Origin: VAZQ01 sp963840535
GTDB lineage: Bacteria > Pseudomonadota > Alphaproteobacteria > Rhizobiales > Xanthobacteraceae
DNA: 64,000 bases
Reading direction: 5' to 3'
Assembly (NCBI GenBank): GCA_963840535.1
Contig: CAWIZJ010000053.1
Coordinates: 62,001 to 126,000 of the forward strand
The notes beneath the pieces are model-generated. The model saw nothing but the letters and a program-made list of their open reading frames with translations. It made no database searches and was not told the origin of the DNA. Shown here one piece after another: positions 28,201 through 37,834 of this stretch; the stretch's first letter is position 1; the number at the start of each line of letters is the position of its first letter. Both the position numbers and the translations under genes were made by a program.

Positions 28201-29945
28201 ATGAAGAACGTCATCCTCGCGCTGCGAACCTTCCTCCGGCTGGCGCTGCCTTATTTCCGGTCGCACGACCGATGGCGGGCGTGCGGCCTGCTCGGCGGCG
28301 TCATCGGCTCCGAGCTGTTCGTGGTCTATGTCGCGGTCAAGATGAACCAGTGGAACGCCGCGTTCTTCAACGCGGTCGAGGCGCGCGACGCCGGGACGCT
28401 GCGCAAGGAGCTCGTGGTGTTCGTGCTCATCACGATCGGTGCGATCCTGTCGGGGATGGGGCAATACTGGTTCGGCCAAACCCTGATCATTCGCTGGCGC
28501 GAATGGATGACGCAGCGTTATGTCGCGCTGTGGATGGCGGAGGGCCGCCATTACCGCATCCGCTTCGTCGATCAGAGCGTCGACAACATCCACCTGCGCA
28601 TCGGCAACGACGTGCTGTTGTTCGTCCAGCGCACCCATGAGCTCGGCACCGGGTTCCTGCAGAGCATCGTGTCCCTGCTGTCCTTCGCCTATATCCTGTG
28701 GGGCATCTCCGCCATTGCTCCGCTGCCGCTGTTCGGCGTCGATCTCGCGTTTCCGGGCTATCTAATCGTGCTCGCCATCGGCTATGCGTCGATCGGAACC
28801 CTGATCGCGCATCTGATCGGCTGGCCTCTCATTCCACTCCAGTTCCGCCAGCAGCGCTTCGAGTCCGACTTCCGCTTCGCCCTCGCCCGAGTCACCGACT
28901 ATGCCGACTCGGTTGCATTGATGGGGGGAGAAGCGGTGGAGCGCGCCGACTTGCGCCGGCGTTTCGCAGCACTCGTGCGCAACTGGGTCGCGCTCGTCGG
29001 TCGGCAAATCGATTGAACGGGTTCATCTTCGGCTACTATCATGTCTCCACCGTCTTTCCCGCGCTGCTGGTCACGCCGGCCTACCTCGTCGGCGCCATTC
29101 CGCTCGGGGTCCTGATGCAGGCGTCGCTGGCGTTCATGAAGGTCGAGAGCGCGTTCGCATTCTGCGTCACCTCCTATGCCAAGATCGCGGAATGGCGGGC
29201 GGTGATAAATCGCGTAGCGCAATTCGAGGATGCGATGTGCGAGGTCGACCAGCCGGGCCTCGCCGGGGCCTCGCTCGCCGTAAGCAGCTCGCCGGCGCGC
29301 GATTTCTCGATCGAGGATCTAACCGTCCGGCTTCCGACCGGGGAGCCGATCGCGACGGTCGCTGCGCTCGATCTGGCCCCCGGCGATCGGCTGCTGGTCA
29401 GCGGTGCATCAGGCGCGGGCAAGTCGAGCCTGTTCCGGGCGCTGGCCGGCATCTGGCCGCTCGGCGAGGGCCGCATCCGCTTTCCGCAGCATGCACGCGT
29501 GCTGGCCTTGCCGCAGCGGCCGTATTTCCCGCTCGGGACGCTGCGGCAGGCCGTGGCCTATCCGATGCAGGCGGAGGAGGTGGACGATGCCTGTGTGTGC
29601 AAGGCCATGGCGGCCGCCGGTCTCGGCCATCTGCTGGAGCGCCTCGACGAAGAGGCCGAATGGAGCACGGTGCTGTCGGGCGGCGAGCAGCAGCGCTTCG
29701 GCTTCGCGCGCGCGCTCATCCACCGCCCGACCATTTTGCTGCTCGACGAGCCCGTCACGACGCTCGAGGAAGCGGAAGCGCGCGATCTCTACGGTCTCAT
29801 CGCCGACTGGCTGCCCGACGCCATCGTCATCTCGAGCGGGCGGTCTGCGGCGCTTGCAGGCCTGCACCACCGCACCCTGAAAATGACCGGCTCGCCGGTC
29901 GCCGGTCGTACGCGCCCACCAGTTCTAGCGCCGGTTCCGGCATGA
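28201..29945 (+). pseudogene. SbmA/BacA-like ABC transporter, fused permease-ATPase, frameshifted
   Basis: The membrane half (28201 to about 29010) has several hydrophobic segments and the ABC_membrane_2 pattern (KMNQWNAAFFNAVEARD, WREWMTQRYVALWM, RIGNDVLLFVQRT). After a frame change near 29008 the protein continues LNGFIFGYYHVSTVFPALL and then the ATPase domain: Walker A GASGAGKSS, signature LSGGEQQRF, Walker B ILLLDEP. The combined protein is ~580 residues, like the YddA/ABCD-type exporters related to SbmA/BacA. One indel accounts for the break. The transported substrate is unknown. Confidence 0.85.
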
Positions 29946-29979
29946 TCGCGCGAACGGCAGCCGTCATTCGAGGTGACTC

Positions 29980-30558
29980 ATGCAGAAGATGAACTATTGG
30001 GGCGAGAAGTGGGATCTCCACGCGGATATCTGCCCGTGCGACGTGCACTTCAACGAATGGGCCGAGGCGGCGGCGATGGTCGGAAAGACCATCTACCACT
30101 TCGGTACCGGTACCCATCACGTCGTCGGCCTGCGCCAGGCCGAGGTCGGCAATTCCGTGTTTGCGATCACGGCCTCGAAGGAGGAATATGACGCCTACGT
30201 CGCCCTCGTCACCGGCAATTCTCGCGTGGCGCGATCGTATCTCGCCTATTTCGGCGACGTCTATCTCAGCGCCAGGCAGCTGTTGCCCGATTTCGACGTG
30301 GTTACCCTGTTCCATCTCTGCGAGTTCCTGCATCCCAACACCGCCAGCGCGGAATACGGCGGCACCGACGATCGCGGCCTGCTCGACATCATGACCGACA
30401 AGACCCGCCCGGGCGGTCACCTGCTCTTCTATCGCGACTCCAACGGGCGAGGCGCGACCGCGAACATCCTGCGGGCATGGGAACAGGAGGCGCCGGTCGA
30501 GCGGGTCGAGGATTTCAAGACGTTGCTGGTCTACCGGAAGACGCCGCGGCAATCGTAG
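29980..30558 (+). CDS. Putative SAM-dependent methyltransferase-like protein
   Basis: A 192-residue cytoplasmic protein beginning MQKMNYWGEKWDLHADICPC. A GTGTHHVVGL segment (residues about 43-52) resembles a degenerate SAM-binding loop. FDVVTLFHLCEFLHP and RPGGHLLFYRDSNG look like the motif IV and post-motif strand of class I methyltransferases. No catalytic residue can be assigned, and it may be a non-enzymatic relative. It starts about 35 bases after the ABC transporter gene and may be cotranscribed with it. Confidence 0.65.
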   Translation: MQKMNYWGEKWDLHADICPCDVHFNEWAEAAAMVGKTIYHFGTGTHHVVGLRQAEVGNSVFAITASKEEYDAYVALVTGNSRVARSYLAYFGDVYLSARQLLPDFDVVTLFHLCEFLHPNTASAEYGGTDDRGLLDIMTDKTRPGGHLLFYRDSNGRGATANILRAWEQEAPVERVEDFKTLLVYRKTPRQS

Positions 30559-30584
30559 TCGCGCCCTGGACGCTGCGATCGACC

Positions 30585-30836
30585 TCACCCGACGTCGAGC
30601 GGCTCGGTGCCGGTCGGTTTGCCGGCCGCGTCGAGCGTGATCTTCTCGACCCGTGCCTCGGCCTTGCGCAACAGCTCCGTGCAGTGGCGCTTGAGCGCCT
30701 CGCCGCGCTCGTAGATCGCGACCGACTCCTCGAGCGGCACCTTGCCCTCTTCGAGCCGCTTGACGATCGATTCGAGCTCCTCGATCGCCCGTTCGAACGG
30801 CAGGCGCTGGATATCGGCATTGCTCGTTTCGGCCAT
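30585..30836 (-). CDS. xseB: Exodeoxyribonuclease VII small subunit
   Basis: An 83-residue XseB. The family core is evident: LPFERAIEELESIVKRLEEGKVPLEESVAIYERGEALKRHC read as two consecutive helices, with LEEGKVPLEES the signature turn. It binds the XseA large subunit to form the nuclease that degrades single-stranded DNA to oligonucleotides. The ATG at 30836 (MAETSNAD) is chosen since earlier starts lack homology. It lies 74 bases downstream of the histone-deacetylase-like gene on the same strand. Confidence 0.92.
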   Translation of the reverse strand: MAETSNADIQRLPFERAIEELESIVKRLEEGKVPLEESVAIYERGEALKRHCTELLRKAEARVEKITLDAAGKPTGTEPLDVG

Positions 30837-30910
30837 GATCGTGTTCCGGTGCATCGCATTCATTATGAGCCGGGCACTCGTGCGCATTGCCGCGCCCGGC
30901 ACGCCTCCGC

Positions 30911-31840
30911 TCAGACCCGCATCAGTGCCGCGACATGGGCAGCCGCGGAGCCCGCCAAGCCTTCGAGATCGTATCCGCCTTCGAGCACCGAGACCACGCG
31001 GCCGCCGGCGCTGCCGTGCGCGACTTCCATGAGGCTGCGCGTCGCCCAGTCGAAATCGGCCTCCAGCAGGTTGAGATTGGCGAGCGGGTCGCGCATGTGG
31101 GCGTCGAAGCCTGCCGAGATCACGATCAGCTCCGGCCGGAAGTCGCGCAGGCGCGGCAGGATCACTTTCTCGAACGCAGCGCGGAACTGGGCACCACCGT
31201 CGCCCGGCCGCAGCGGCGCGTTGACCACGGTGTTGTGCTCGCCGCGCTCGCTGGCTGCGCCGGTCCCCGGATAGAGCGGCATCTGATGGGTCGAGCCGTA
31301 CATCACGGTACGGTCCGACCAGAATATGTCCTGCGAGCCGTTGCCGTGATGTACATCGAAGTCGACCACGGCGGCGCGGTCGATGCCGTGCTTTCTCTGC
31401 GCGTGGCGCGCCGCAATGGCGGCGTTGTTGAACAGGCAAAATCCCATCGGCCGCGCGATCTCGGTGTGGTGGCCGGGCGGACGGGTGGCGACGAAGGCAT
31501 TGGCGGCCTTGCCGGACATCACCTCGTCCACCGCGTGCACGGCGCCGCCGGCGGCGCGCAGCGCGGCCTCGAAGCTTCCCGGCGACATGGAGGTGTCGGC
31601 ATCGAGCGCGACCAGGCCGTCCTTGGGCGTCGCGTCGCGCAGCGCGATGACATATTCCATGGGATGGCAGAGCGCGATGGTGTCGAGCGCCGCCGCCGGT
31701 GCCTCGACGCGGGCGAGCAGCTGGAACCGCTCCTGCTCGAGCGCGCGATCGATGGCGCGCAGCCGGTCGGGCCGCTCCGGATGGCCGGCCGGGTTGAGAT
31801 GATCGAGACAGGCGGGGTGGGTAATCAGGAGCGTGGTCAT
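30911..31840 (-). CDS. Histone-deacetylase-like amidohydrolase
   Basis: A 309-residue arginase-fold deacetylase. It shows RPPGHH (active-site histidines), FDVHHGNG (zinc aspartate and histidine), SAGFDAH (second zinc aspartate) and EGGYDLEG. Bacterial members deacetylate acetylpolyamines or other small amides rather than histones. It is upstream of xseB, a conserved pairing in alphaproteobacteria. It is intact and starts 4 bases after the end of the SDR gene upstream, suggesting one transcript. Confidence 0.92.
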   Translation of the reverse strand: MTTLLITHPACLDHLNPAGHPERPDRLRAIDRALEQERFQLLARVEAPAAALDTIALCHPMEYVIALRDATPKDGLVALDADTSMSPGSFEAALRAAGGAVHAVDEVMSGKAANAFVATRPPGHHTEIARPMGFCLFNNAAIAARHAQRKHGIDRAAVVDFDVHHGNGSQDIFWSDRTVMYGSTHQMPLYPGTGAASERGEHNTVVNAPLRPGDGGAQFRAAFEKVILPRLRDFRPELIVISAGFDAHMRDPLANLNLLEADFDWATRSLMEVAHGSAGGRVVSVLEGGYDLEGLAGSAAAHVAALMRV

Positions 31841-31844
31841 CCGT

Positions 31845-32717
31845 TCACTCCCAGCGGTTTCCGTCGACGCGCACTCCGGGAGGCGGCGGCGGGTCGTCGG
31901 GAACGAAGAAGGTGGGCGTCAACGGCGTTTGCGGGTCGACCCGGTACTGCTCGAAATCGGTCACGCCCTCGCCGGCCAGAAACGTGTCGTCGATCAGGAA
32001 GTTGCCGGTGAAGCTCGTGGCCGGCTTCAGGAAGATGCGATAGGCCGCCTCCGCCATGATCTCGGGGGTGCGCGACATCCGCATCACCCGTTCGCCTCCG
32101 AGCAGGTTCCTGATCGCGGCGGTCGCGATGGTGGTGCGCGGCCATAGCGCATTGACCGCGATGCCCTTCTCGCGTAGCTCGCCGGCGAGGCCGAGCACCA
32201 CCAGGCTCATGCCGTACTTGGCGATCGAATAGGCGGTGCTGCCGGCGAACCATTTTTCCTGCAGATCGAGCGGCGGCGAGTTCATCAGGATGTGCGGATT
32301 ACGCGCCTTCTGGAGATGCGGGATCGCGTACTTGGACACCATGAAGGTGCCGCGCGTATTGATCTGGTGCATCAGGTCGAAGCGGCGCATGTCGGTATCC
32401 GTGACCGGGGTTCGGTCGATCGCGCTCGCATTGTTGACCACAATGTCGATGCCGCCGAAGGTGGCGGCGGTCCGGTCGATCGCGGCCTTCACCTGCGCCT
32501 CGTCGCGCACGTCGACCGTCAGCGGCAACGCCTTGCCGCCCGCCCTGGCGATCTCCTCGGCGGCGGTGAAGATGGTGCCGGGCAGCTTCGGATGCGGCTT
32601 GTCGGTCTTGGCGGCAATCGCGATGTTGGCGCCGTCCTTCGCAGCGCGCAGCGCAATCGCAAGCCCGATGCCGCGCGAGGCGCCGGTGATGAAGAGCGTG
32701 TGATTCTCGAGCGGCAT
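31845..32717 (-). CDS. SDR-family oxidoreductase (HSDL2-like)
   Basis: A 290-residue SDR starting at 32717 (MPLENHTLFITGASRGIG). In addition to the TGASRGIG loop and NNASAI, it has SPPLDLQEKWFAGSTAYSIAKYGMS, where YSIAK is the Tyr-x3-Lys pair. The long AAKTDKPHPKLPGTI insertion and a C-terminal extension are those of hydroxysteroid-dehydrogenase-like protein 2. Such proteins are tied to fatty-acid metabolism, which fits the acyl-CoA dehydrogenase gene just upstream on the same strand. Substrate unknown. Confidence 0.88.
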   Translation of the reverse strand: MPLENHTLFITGASRGIGLAIALRAAKDGANIAIAAKTDKPHPKLPGTIFTAAEEIARAGGKALPLTVDVRDEAQVKAAIDRTAATFGGIDIVVNNASAIDRTPVTDTDMRRFDLMHQINTRGTFMVSKYAIPHLQKARNPHILMNSPPLDLQEKWFAGSTAYSIAKYGMSLVVLGLAGELREKGIAVNALWPRTTIATAAIRNLLGGERVMRMSRTPEIMAEAAYRIFLKPATSFTGNFLIDDTFLAGEGVTDFEQYRVDPQTPLTPTFFVPDDPPPPPGVRVDGNRWE

Positions 32718-32844
32718 GATGTGCGACCTATAGCAACCGAACCGTGCGGCGTCATGGCCGGATTTGCTGCGGCTCCGGGTTCTTCGCTTGCCGGGTTGGC
32801 GGATCGCGGGGAGGCCCTGATCGGTTCCCATCGACCGTGCGGGC

Positions 32845-34619
32845 TCACGTCAGTGCGGAATCGGCATCGGTGACGCTGTCGGCGCCTTCGACCACGGTGC
32901 GCTCGAGGCCGGAGGCGGCAACGGCGAGGTTCTCTGCGAAGAAGCGTGCGATGGCGGTCCTCGCTGCGGCCTCGGCGCCGTTGCCGGCGTGCCGTGCGGC
33001 CAATGCCTCGTCCGCCAGCAGCGCGCCCCCGGCCGCCAGCCCGAACAGCCTCAGATAGGGCGTCGCCCCGGCGAGTGCGGCGTCGAGATCGTTGTGAGCG
33101 CGCCCCAGCAGCCAACCGGTCGCGCGCTCGAGCGAGTCGGCGGCATCATTGAGCCGGGCGCCGGCCGCGCCGAATGCGGGCGCGTCGGCGGCATCGACCG
33201 CCGCGATCGTGCGCCGCATCCTGCCGATTGCAGCCTTCACCGTGGCGCCTCCGGACAGCGGCAGCTTGCGTGTCACCAGGTCGATGGCCTGGATACCGTT
33301 GGTTCCCTCGTAGATGGCGGCAATGCGGGCATCGCGATAATGCTGCGCGGCCCCGGTCTCCTCGATGTAGCCCATGCCGCCGTGCACCTGCACGCCGAGG
33401 GAGGCGACCTCGATGCCGATGTCGGTCGCGAACCCCTTGGCAACCGGTGTGAGCAGGGAGGCGTGCTCGTGCGCGGCCGCGCGTGCCTTTGGGTCCGCGC
33501 TCCTGTGCGCGCGGTCGAGCGCGACCGCGGTGGAATAGGCGATCGCGCGTGCGGCACGCGTGAGTGCGCGCATGGTGAGCAGCATGCGCTTCACGTCGGG
33601 ATGGGCGACGATCGGGCTCGAGCCCGCCGGCTTGCCGGTGGCGCGGCCCTGCTTTCGCTCGCGTGCGTAGGCCAGGGCCTGCTGGGTCGCCCGCTCGGCG
33701 ATGGCGACGCCCTGCAGGCCGATCGACAGCCGCGCCTGGTTCATCATGGTGAACATGCAGGCCATGCCGCGGTTCTCCTCGCCGACGAGGAAGCCGGTGG
33801 CACCGCCATTGTCGCCGTAGATCATGGTGCAGGTGGGCGAGGCGTGGATGCCGAGCTTGTGCTCGATCGAATGCGCGCGCACGTCGTTGCGCCGTCCGAG
33901 CCCGCCGTCGGCCGCGGGCAGGAATTTCGGCACCAGGAAGAGCGAGATGCCCTTGGTTCCCGACGGCGCCCCGGGAAGCCGCGCCAGCACCATGTGGACG
34001 ATGTTGTCGGTCAGATCGTGCTCGCCGTAGGTGATGAAGATCTTCTGGCCGAAGATGCGATAGCTGCCGTCGCCAGCGCGCTCGGCGCGCGAGCGCAAGG
34101 CGCCGACGTCGGACCCGCCTGCGGCTCGGTGAGCTGCATGGTGCCCATCCATTGGCCCGAGACCAGCTTGGGCAGATAGGTGCGCTTGAGCTCCTCGGAG
34201 CCGTGCGCGACCAGCGCGTCGACGGCGGCCATGGTCAGAAGCGGGCCGAGGCCGAACGCCATCGCGGCCGAGTTCCACATCTCGATGCAGGCCGCATTGA
34301 CCGCGTAAGGAAGATCCTGACCTCCCCATTGCGCGGGAGCGGCAAGCCCGTTCCAGCCGGCCTGCGACCAGGCGCGGTAGGCTTCCTTCCAGCCCGGCGG
34401 CGTGGTGACGGTACCGTCCTCGAACGGGGTGCCGTGACGGTCGCCGACCGCGTTCAGCGGGGCGAGAACGTCGGTCGCGAATTTTCCCGCCTGCTCGAGC
34501 ACCGCATCGACCACGTCCCCGGTGAGGTCGCCGAACAGGCCCTCGGCCAGGGCGGAGCCCAGGCCGGCCGCGTGCTCGAGGGAAAAAGCGATATCGGCAA
34601 CCGGCGCCCGGTAGGTCAT
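32845..34619 (-). pseudogene. Acyl-CoA dehydrogenase (large, DmdC-like type), frameshifted
   Basis: The start at 34619 (MTYRAPVADIAFSLEHAAGL) is typical of the ~590-residue acyl-CoA dehydrogenases. The N-domain runs to GTMQLTEPQAG, then the frame changes near 34110, and the rest reads IFGQKIFITYGEHDL, HKLGIHASPTCTM, QARLSIGLQGVAIAERA, VQVHGGMGYIEETG and AIYEGTNGIQAIDL. The last segment holds the Glu of the catalytic-base position. One indel would restore it. It is a FAD flavoprotein that introduces the alpha-beta double bond in acyl-CoA. Neighbouring SDR and deacetylase genes are co-directional. Confidence 0.87.
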
Positions 34620-34783
34620 CGTGTGGTCTCCGCCTGGGCCTACGATAGCGTCTTCCGTCGCCGTGGAAACCACGGTCGCGCGGAAAGTGCTGCGAGCCGC
34701 GTGTGCGACGGGTGTGTGCTACTGCCGTTGATCGGCTCAGGTCGCGCCGCTATGGTCCGCGCCGGCGGGCAACCCGGCCGATA

Positions 34784-34858
34784 TGGGGCGTAGCCAAGTG
34801 GTAAGGCAGCGGATTTTGATTCCGCCATTCCCAGGTTCGAATCCTGGCGCCCCAGCCA
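34784..34858 (+). tRNA. tRNA-Gln (anticodon TTG)
   Basis: A complete cloverleaf. The acceptor stem TGGGGCG pairs with CGCCCCA, the discriminator is G, and the CCA end is encoded. The D-arm region contains AGCCAAGTGGTAAGGC. The anticodon stem GCGGA/TCCGC encloses the loop TTTTGAT with anticodon TTG, and the T-arm is CCAGG TTCGAAT CCTGG. It reads toward a tyrosine integrase gene that begins on the opposite strand, a common integration-site arrangement. Confidence 0.96.
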
Positions 34859-34947
34859 ACTTAATACATTGAAAACAATACATTATTGTGGATCTAGGCC
34901 TGGTCCGATTTCAACGGACAAAACCGTATGTCGCGTCTGTGTCGCGT

Positions 34948-36087
34948 TCAGCCGAGCAGCGCGCGCTCGGCCTCCGCGAGCCGCCTATCAGCGTCATCAC
35001 CGGGCGGAAACAGGTGACCGTAAGTGTCCATTGTCATCACGATCGAGGAATGCCCGAGCCGTGTCTGCACGACTTTCGGCGGCAAGCCCTGTCCGCCACG
35101 GTCGAGCGGATTGATGCACCACGACGCATAAAAGTGCCGCAGCGCGTGCAGGCCAGTGTACTTCGGCTTCCCCTTGCGATCCGTCAGCCCGGCGGCGCGC
35201 ACCGTCGCCTTGAGCGCGCGCACGATGTTGTTGTGGCCGGCGATCTGCCCGCTGGCTGTCGGGAATACGAGGTGCAGCTCACCCTTCGGACAGGCAAGCT
35301 TCCATTCCCGCAGCACATTGAGCACGAGCGGTCCGAGCGGCACAGTGCGGTTACCGGCCTTCGACTTCGGCTTGCCGATCACGTTGTAGCGGTCGGCGCG
35401 CTGGCGCACATGTAGCTCGCCCGTTTTCAGATCGACGTCGGACCATCGCAGTCCGCGAAGCTCCGACGCCCGCAAGCCGGTGAAGATCGCGGTCAGCAGC
35501 AGCGGCCGCCAGTGCCCGGCCGCGGCGATGATCGCCTTGATCTCGTCCGTGGTCGGAATGTCGACACCAACCTTGAGCCTGCCCTCGCCGCGCTTGTCGG
35601 CATCGATCTTCTTGACGGCCAAGGCGACGTTCTGGGCGACGTTGCCGCGTCGCTGGGCGTCGCGCAGCAGCGACTTGAGGCTTCCGAGGACTTTGCGCGC
35701 CATCGCCCGCGACATGGTCGTCAGCAAGTCGTCGCGGAAGGTGTTAAGCCGCGGAGTTGTGAGACCCGCGAGCTTGTAGCTGCCGATGCGGTCGGTGATG
35801 TGGCGCGCGTGCTGGCGGTACTGCGCGAGCGTCGAGGCCTCGCGCCCCTCCAGCGCAACGGACTTGATCCAGTCCTCGGCCGCCTGCGCCACGGTGATCG
35901 ATTTCGATACCGGCGTGTGCATGCCAGCCCGTATGTCGACCCCGGCCTGCTGGGCATAGGCGTCGGCCTCCTTCTTGCGAGCAAAGGTCTTGATGTGGCG
36001 CTCGCCGTCCTGGTCGGCATAGTCGACGATCCACGCTTCCTTCGCTTCTCCGCTGCGGGTCGTCCATTTGCGCTTGCGAACCGACAT
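34948..36087 (-). CDS. Tyrosine-type site-specific integrase
   Basis: A 379-residue phage/island integrase. An N-terminal AP2-like arm-binding region and a SAM-like core-binding domain (residues about 65-165) precede the catalytic domain. The catalytic tetrad is Arg206 (TGLRASELR), His314 and Arg317 (HALRH), His346 (LGHSS), with nucleophile Tyr356 (DTYGH). It is intact. Its 3' end lies 90 bases from tRNA-Gln, whose 3' half is the presumed attachment site, and the accessory genes follow on the other side. A matching attR was not found by eye within the window. Confidence 0.93.
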   Translation of the reverse strand: MSVRKRKWTTRSGEAKEAWIVDYADQDGERHIKTFARKKEADAYAQQAGVDIRAGMHTPVSKSITVAQAAEDWIKSVALEGREASTLAQYRQHARHITDRIGSYKLAGLTTPRLNTFRDDLLTTMSRAMARKVLGSLKSLLRDAQRRGNVAQNVALAVKKIDADKRGEGRLKVGVDIPTTDEIKAIIAAAGHWRPLLLTAIFTGLRASELRGLRWSDVDLKTGELHVRQRADRYNVIGKPKSKAGNRTVPLGPLVLNVLREWKLACPKGELHLVFPTASGQIAGHNNIVRALKATVRAAGLTDRKGKPKYTGLHALRHFYASWCINPLDRGGQGLPPKVVQTRLGHSSIVMTMDTYGHLFPPGDDADRRLAEAERALLG

Positions 36088-36183
36088 TGCTGCTCAAATC
36101 CCTGTGTACGGGTTTGTAATATGTCGCATTATGTCGCAATCAATCCGCTATCTCAAGGAAATTCCGAACGCGGCGCGATCGTA

Positions 36184-36936
36184 ACGTGGCCGGTCGCGGC
36201 GCGCGCGCAGCAGCCCGCGATGCCGGTGATCGGTTTTCTCAACCCCCAGTCTCCTGACACGGTAGCGGCCCGCCTGCGTGCATTCCACCGCGGCCTCAAG
36301 GAGACAGGCTACATCGAGGGCGAGAACGTAGCGATCGTACACCGCTTCGCCGATAATCAAATCGATCGGCTGCCGGAACTGGCGGCCGATCTGGTTCGCC
36401 GAAAAGTCGCAGTGATTGTCGCTGCCGCCGGAGCCGCCGATGTGACGTTGGCGGCCAAGGCCGCAACTGGCACGATCCCCATCGTCTTTGCCGCTGCCCA
36501 GGACCCGGTCAGGCTTGGCCTCGTCGCCAGTCTCGCCCGGCCGGGCGGCAACGTGACGGGGATCAACTTTGTCAATGTCGAGTTGGCGGCGAAGCGGCTG
36601 GAGCTCCTGCGCCAACTGGTCCCCACCGCAGTTCGCGTGGCGATGCTCGTTCATCCGGCCATGTCCTCCACCGAGACTAATTTGAAAGAAACCGAAGCGG
36701 CTGCTCGCGCCATGGGGATTGAAACAAAGGTGCTCAGCGCCAGCACCAGCGGGGAGATCAATGCCGCCTTCACGACGTTTTCTCGCGAGCGCCCGGACGC
36801 GCTTGTCGTCGCAGGCGGCCCCATTTTCACCAGCCGGCGTGTCCAGCTGGTCCACCTGGCGACGCGCCATGCGATCCCCGCAATTTATCCGAACCGCGAA
36901 GCACCCGACATCGGCGGGCTGATGAGCTACGGCAAC
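36184..36936 (+). pseudogene. ABC-type substrate-binding protein (PF04392) fragment 1
   Basis: The frame reads TWPVAARAQQPAMPVIGFLN, the end of the signal peptide and the first strand of PF04392 proteins, then GYIEGENVAIVHRFADNQ, RPGGNVTGINFVNVELAAKRLELL and RHAIPAIYPNREAPDIGGLMSYG. The first half of the twin-arginine-like signal (normally MRRRDFITLLGG...) and everything after LMSYG are missing, so both ends are truncated. The frame itself is clean between. These receptors are highly duplicated in Bradyrhizobium relatives. Two more remnants of the family occur at 40720 and 45478. Confidence 0.82.
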
Positions 36937-37065
36937 TGTCGTGTGCCCCCTGGCCAAAGTGGTTGCCCGTCACGGCCCGTCACCGCGGCATCGGATGCAG
37001 CGTCACGACTTGATTTAACTTGAATATTTTTTCAAGTTTAGTGCATCGCTGAGAGGAGACAAGTC

Positions 37066-37249
37066 ATGAGCGACACAGTGGACCCGGAGAAAGTCGAAGC
37101 GAAAAAGGTGCTGCTTGATCTTTACGAGGGGGAGTCGGCCGAAAACCGATCAGGAGCTGAACGAATGGCTCGCTTCCCCCGAGGGCAAAGCCGCGACGGT
37201 GTTTGAAGTCACGTCGCTGTCTCGCTGGGGGGAGACGGGTCGGGCATAA
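37066..37249 (+). pseudogene. Small hypothetical protein, one frameshift
   Basis: An ATG at 37066 with a GAGAGGAG ribosome site opens MSDTVDPEKVEAKKVLLDLYEGESAE. As written, the frame ends at 37206. In the alternative frame the same stretch gives TDQELNEWLASPEGKAATVF and ends at 37249, a clearly coding composition. A single indel near 37145 would join them into a ~60-residue protein. The ELNEWLASPEGKAA helix resembles the N-terminal helix of FecR-type regulators, but the protein is too short to assign. Confidence 0.45.
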
Positions 37250-37320
37250 CGGTCGCTGCTGGCGGTGCCAGGGATTGTTCGGCACGCACTCTGCCCGCGT
37301 GCGCGCCGGCCCGCCGGCCG

Positions 37321-37834
37321 TCATGGATAGAAGTTGCGCTGCCAGCGGAACAGAACCGAAAGGACATCTTGATCGTCGATGAACAAGACTGGGTTCTGCG
37401 GAAGTCCCGGGTCGACGCCGCCTGGGGCCGTCGGCCCCTTATACGCGGTGTTGAGCCGTGTATACACTAGCTCGAGGCCGATATCGAGCAGCGGGTACGG
37501 GTTCCACTGCGTCCGGGTGCCGATCTGGAAGACGCTGAAGCCGGGATTGCAGCTGTTGCCTCCTCCCCCCGGAGGGAGCGTGATTGGCACCACGAAGGGG
37601 GCCACGCCGACCACCGGCACACGGCAGATGATCGTGCCCGGAGCCCCCGGCAAGTGCGAATTGATGATGTCGGTGGCGGCATCGTTGTAATCGACCTGTA
37701 CGTAGCCGCCGTACCACGAGGTTCGCCACTGCGGGTTCCAGAAGTGCTGATAATACGCGATGATGCTCCACACCCGCGTCAGCTCGATCTTTCCCGTTAT
37801 CGAAGACCCCGTCTTAGGCTTCTGCTGTGCAGCG
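37321..37834 (-). pseudogene. Alphaproteobacterial porin, C-terminal fragment
   Basis: The frame VWSIIAYYQHFWNPQWRTSWYGGY then VQVDYNDAATDIINSH and PLLDIGLELVYTRLNTAYKG, ending FRWQRNFYP at 37321, is the C-terminal beta-strand region of Omp2b/PF02530 porins. A terminal aromatic residue near the end is usual for outer-membrane proteins. The N-terminal two thirds are missing, replaced by an ISAs1 element at 37835. The upstream side has a two-base deletion (CTTTCCC against CTTGGTCCC in the second copy) and a stop in VFDNG's upstream codons, so the gene is dead. Confidence 0.82.
37571..37834. repeat. Porin-segment direct repeat, left copy (flanks ISAs1)
   Basis: About 264 bases from GGAGGGAGCGTGATTGGCAC to CTGTGCAGCG occur again at 39043-39308, on the other side of the IS. 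The copies are nearly identical apart from a two-base gap. The repeat is far longer than a normal target duplication of ISAs1 elements. Confidence 0.9.
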
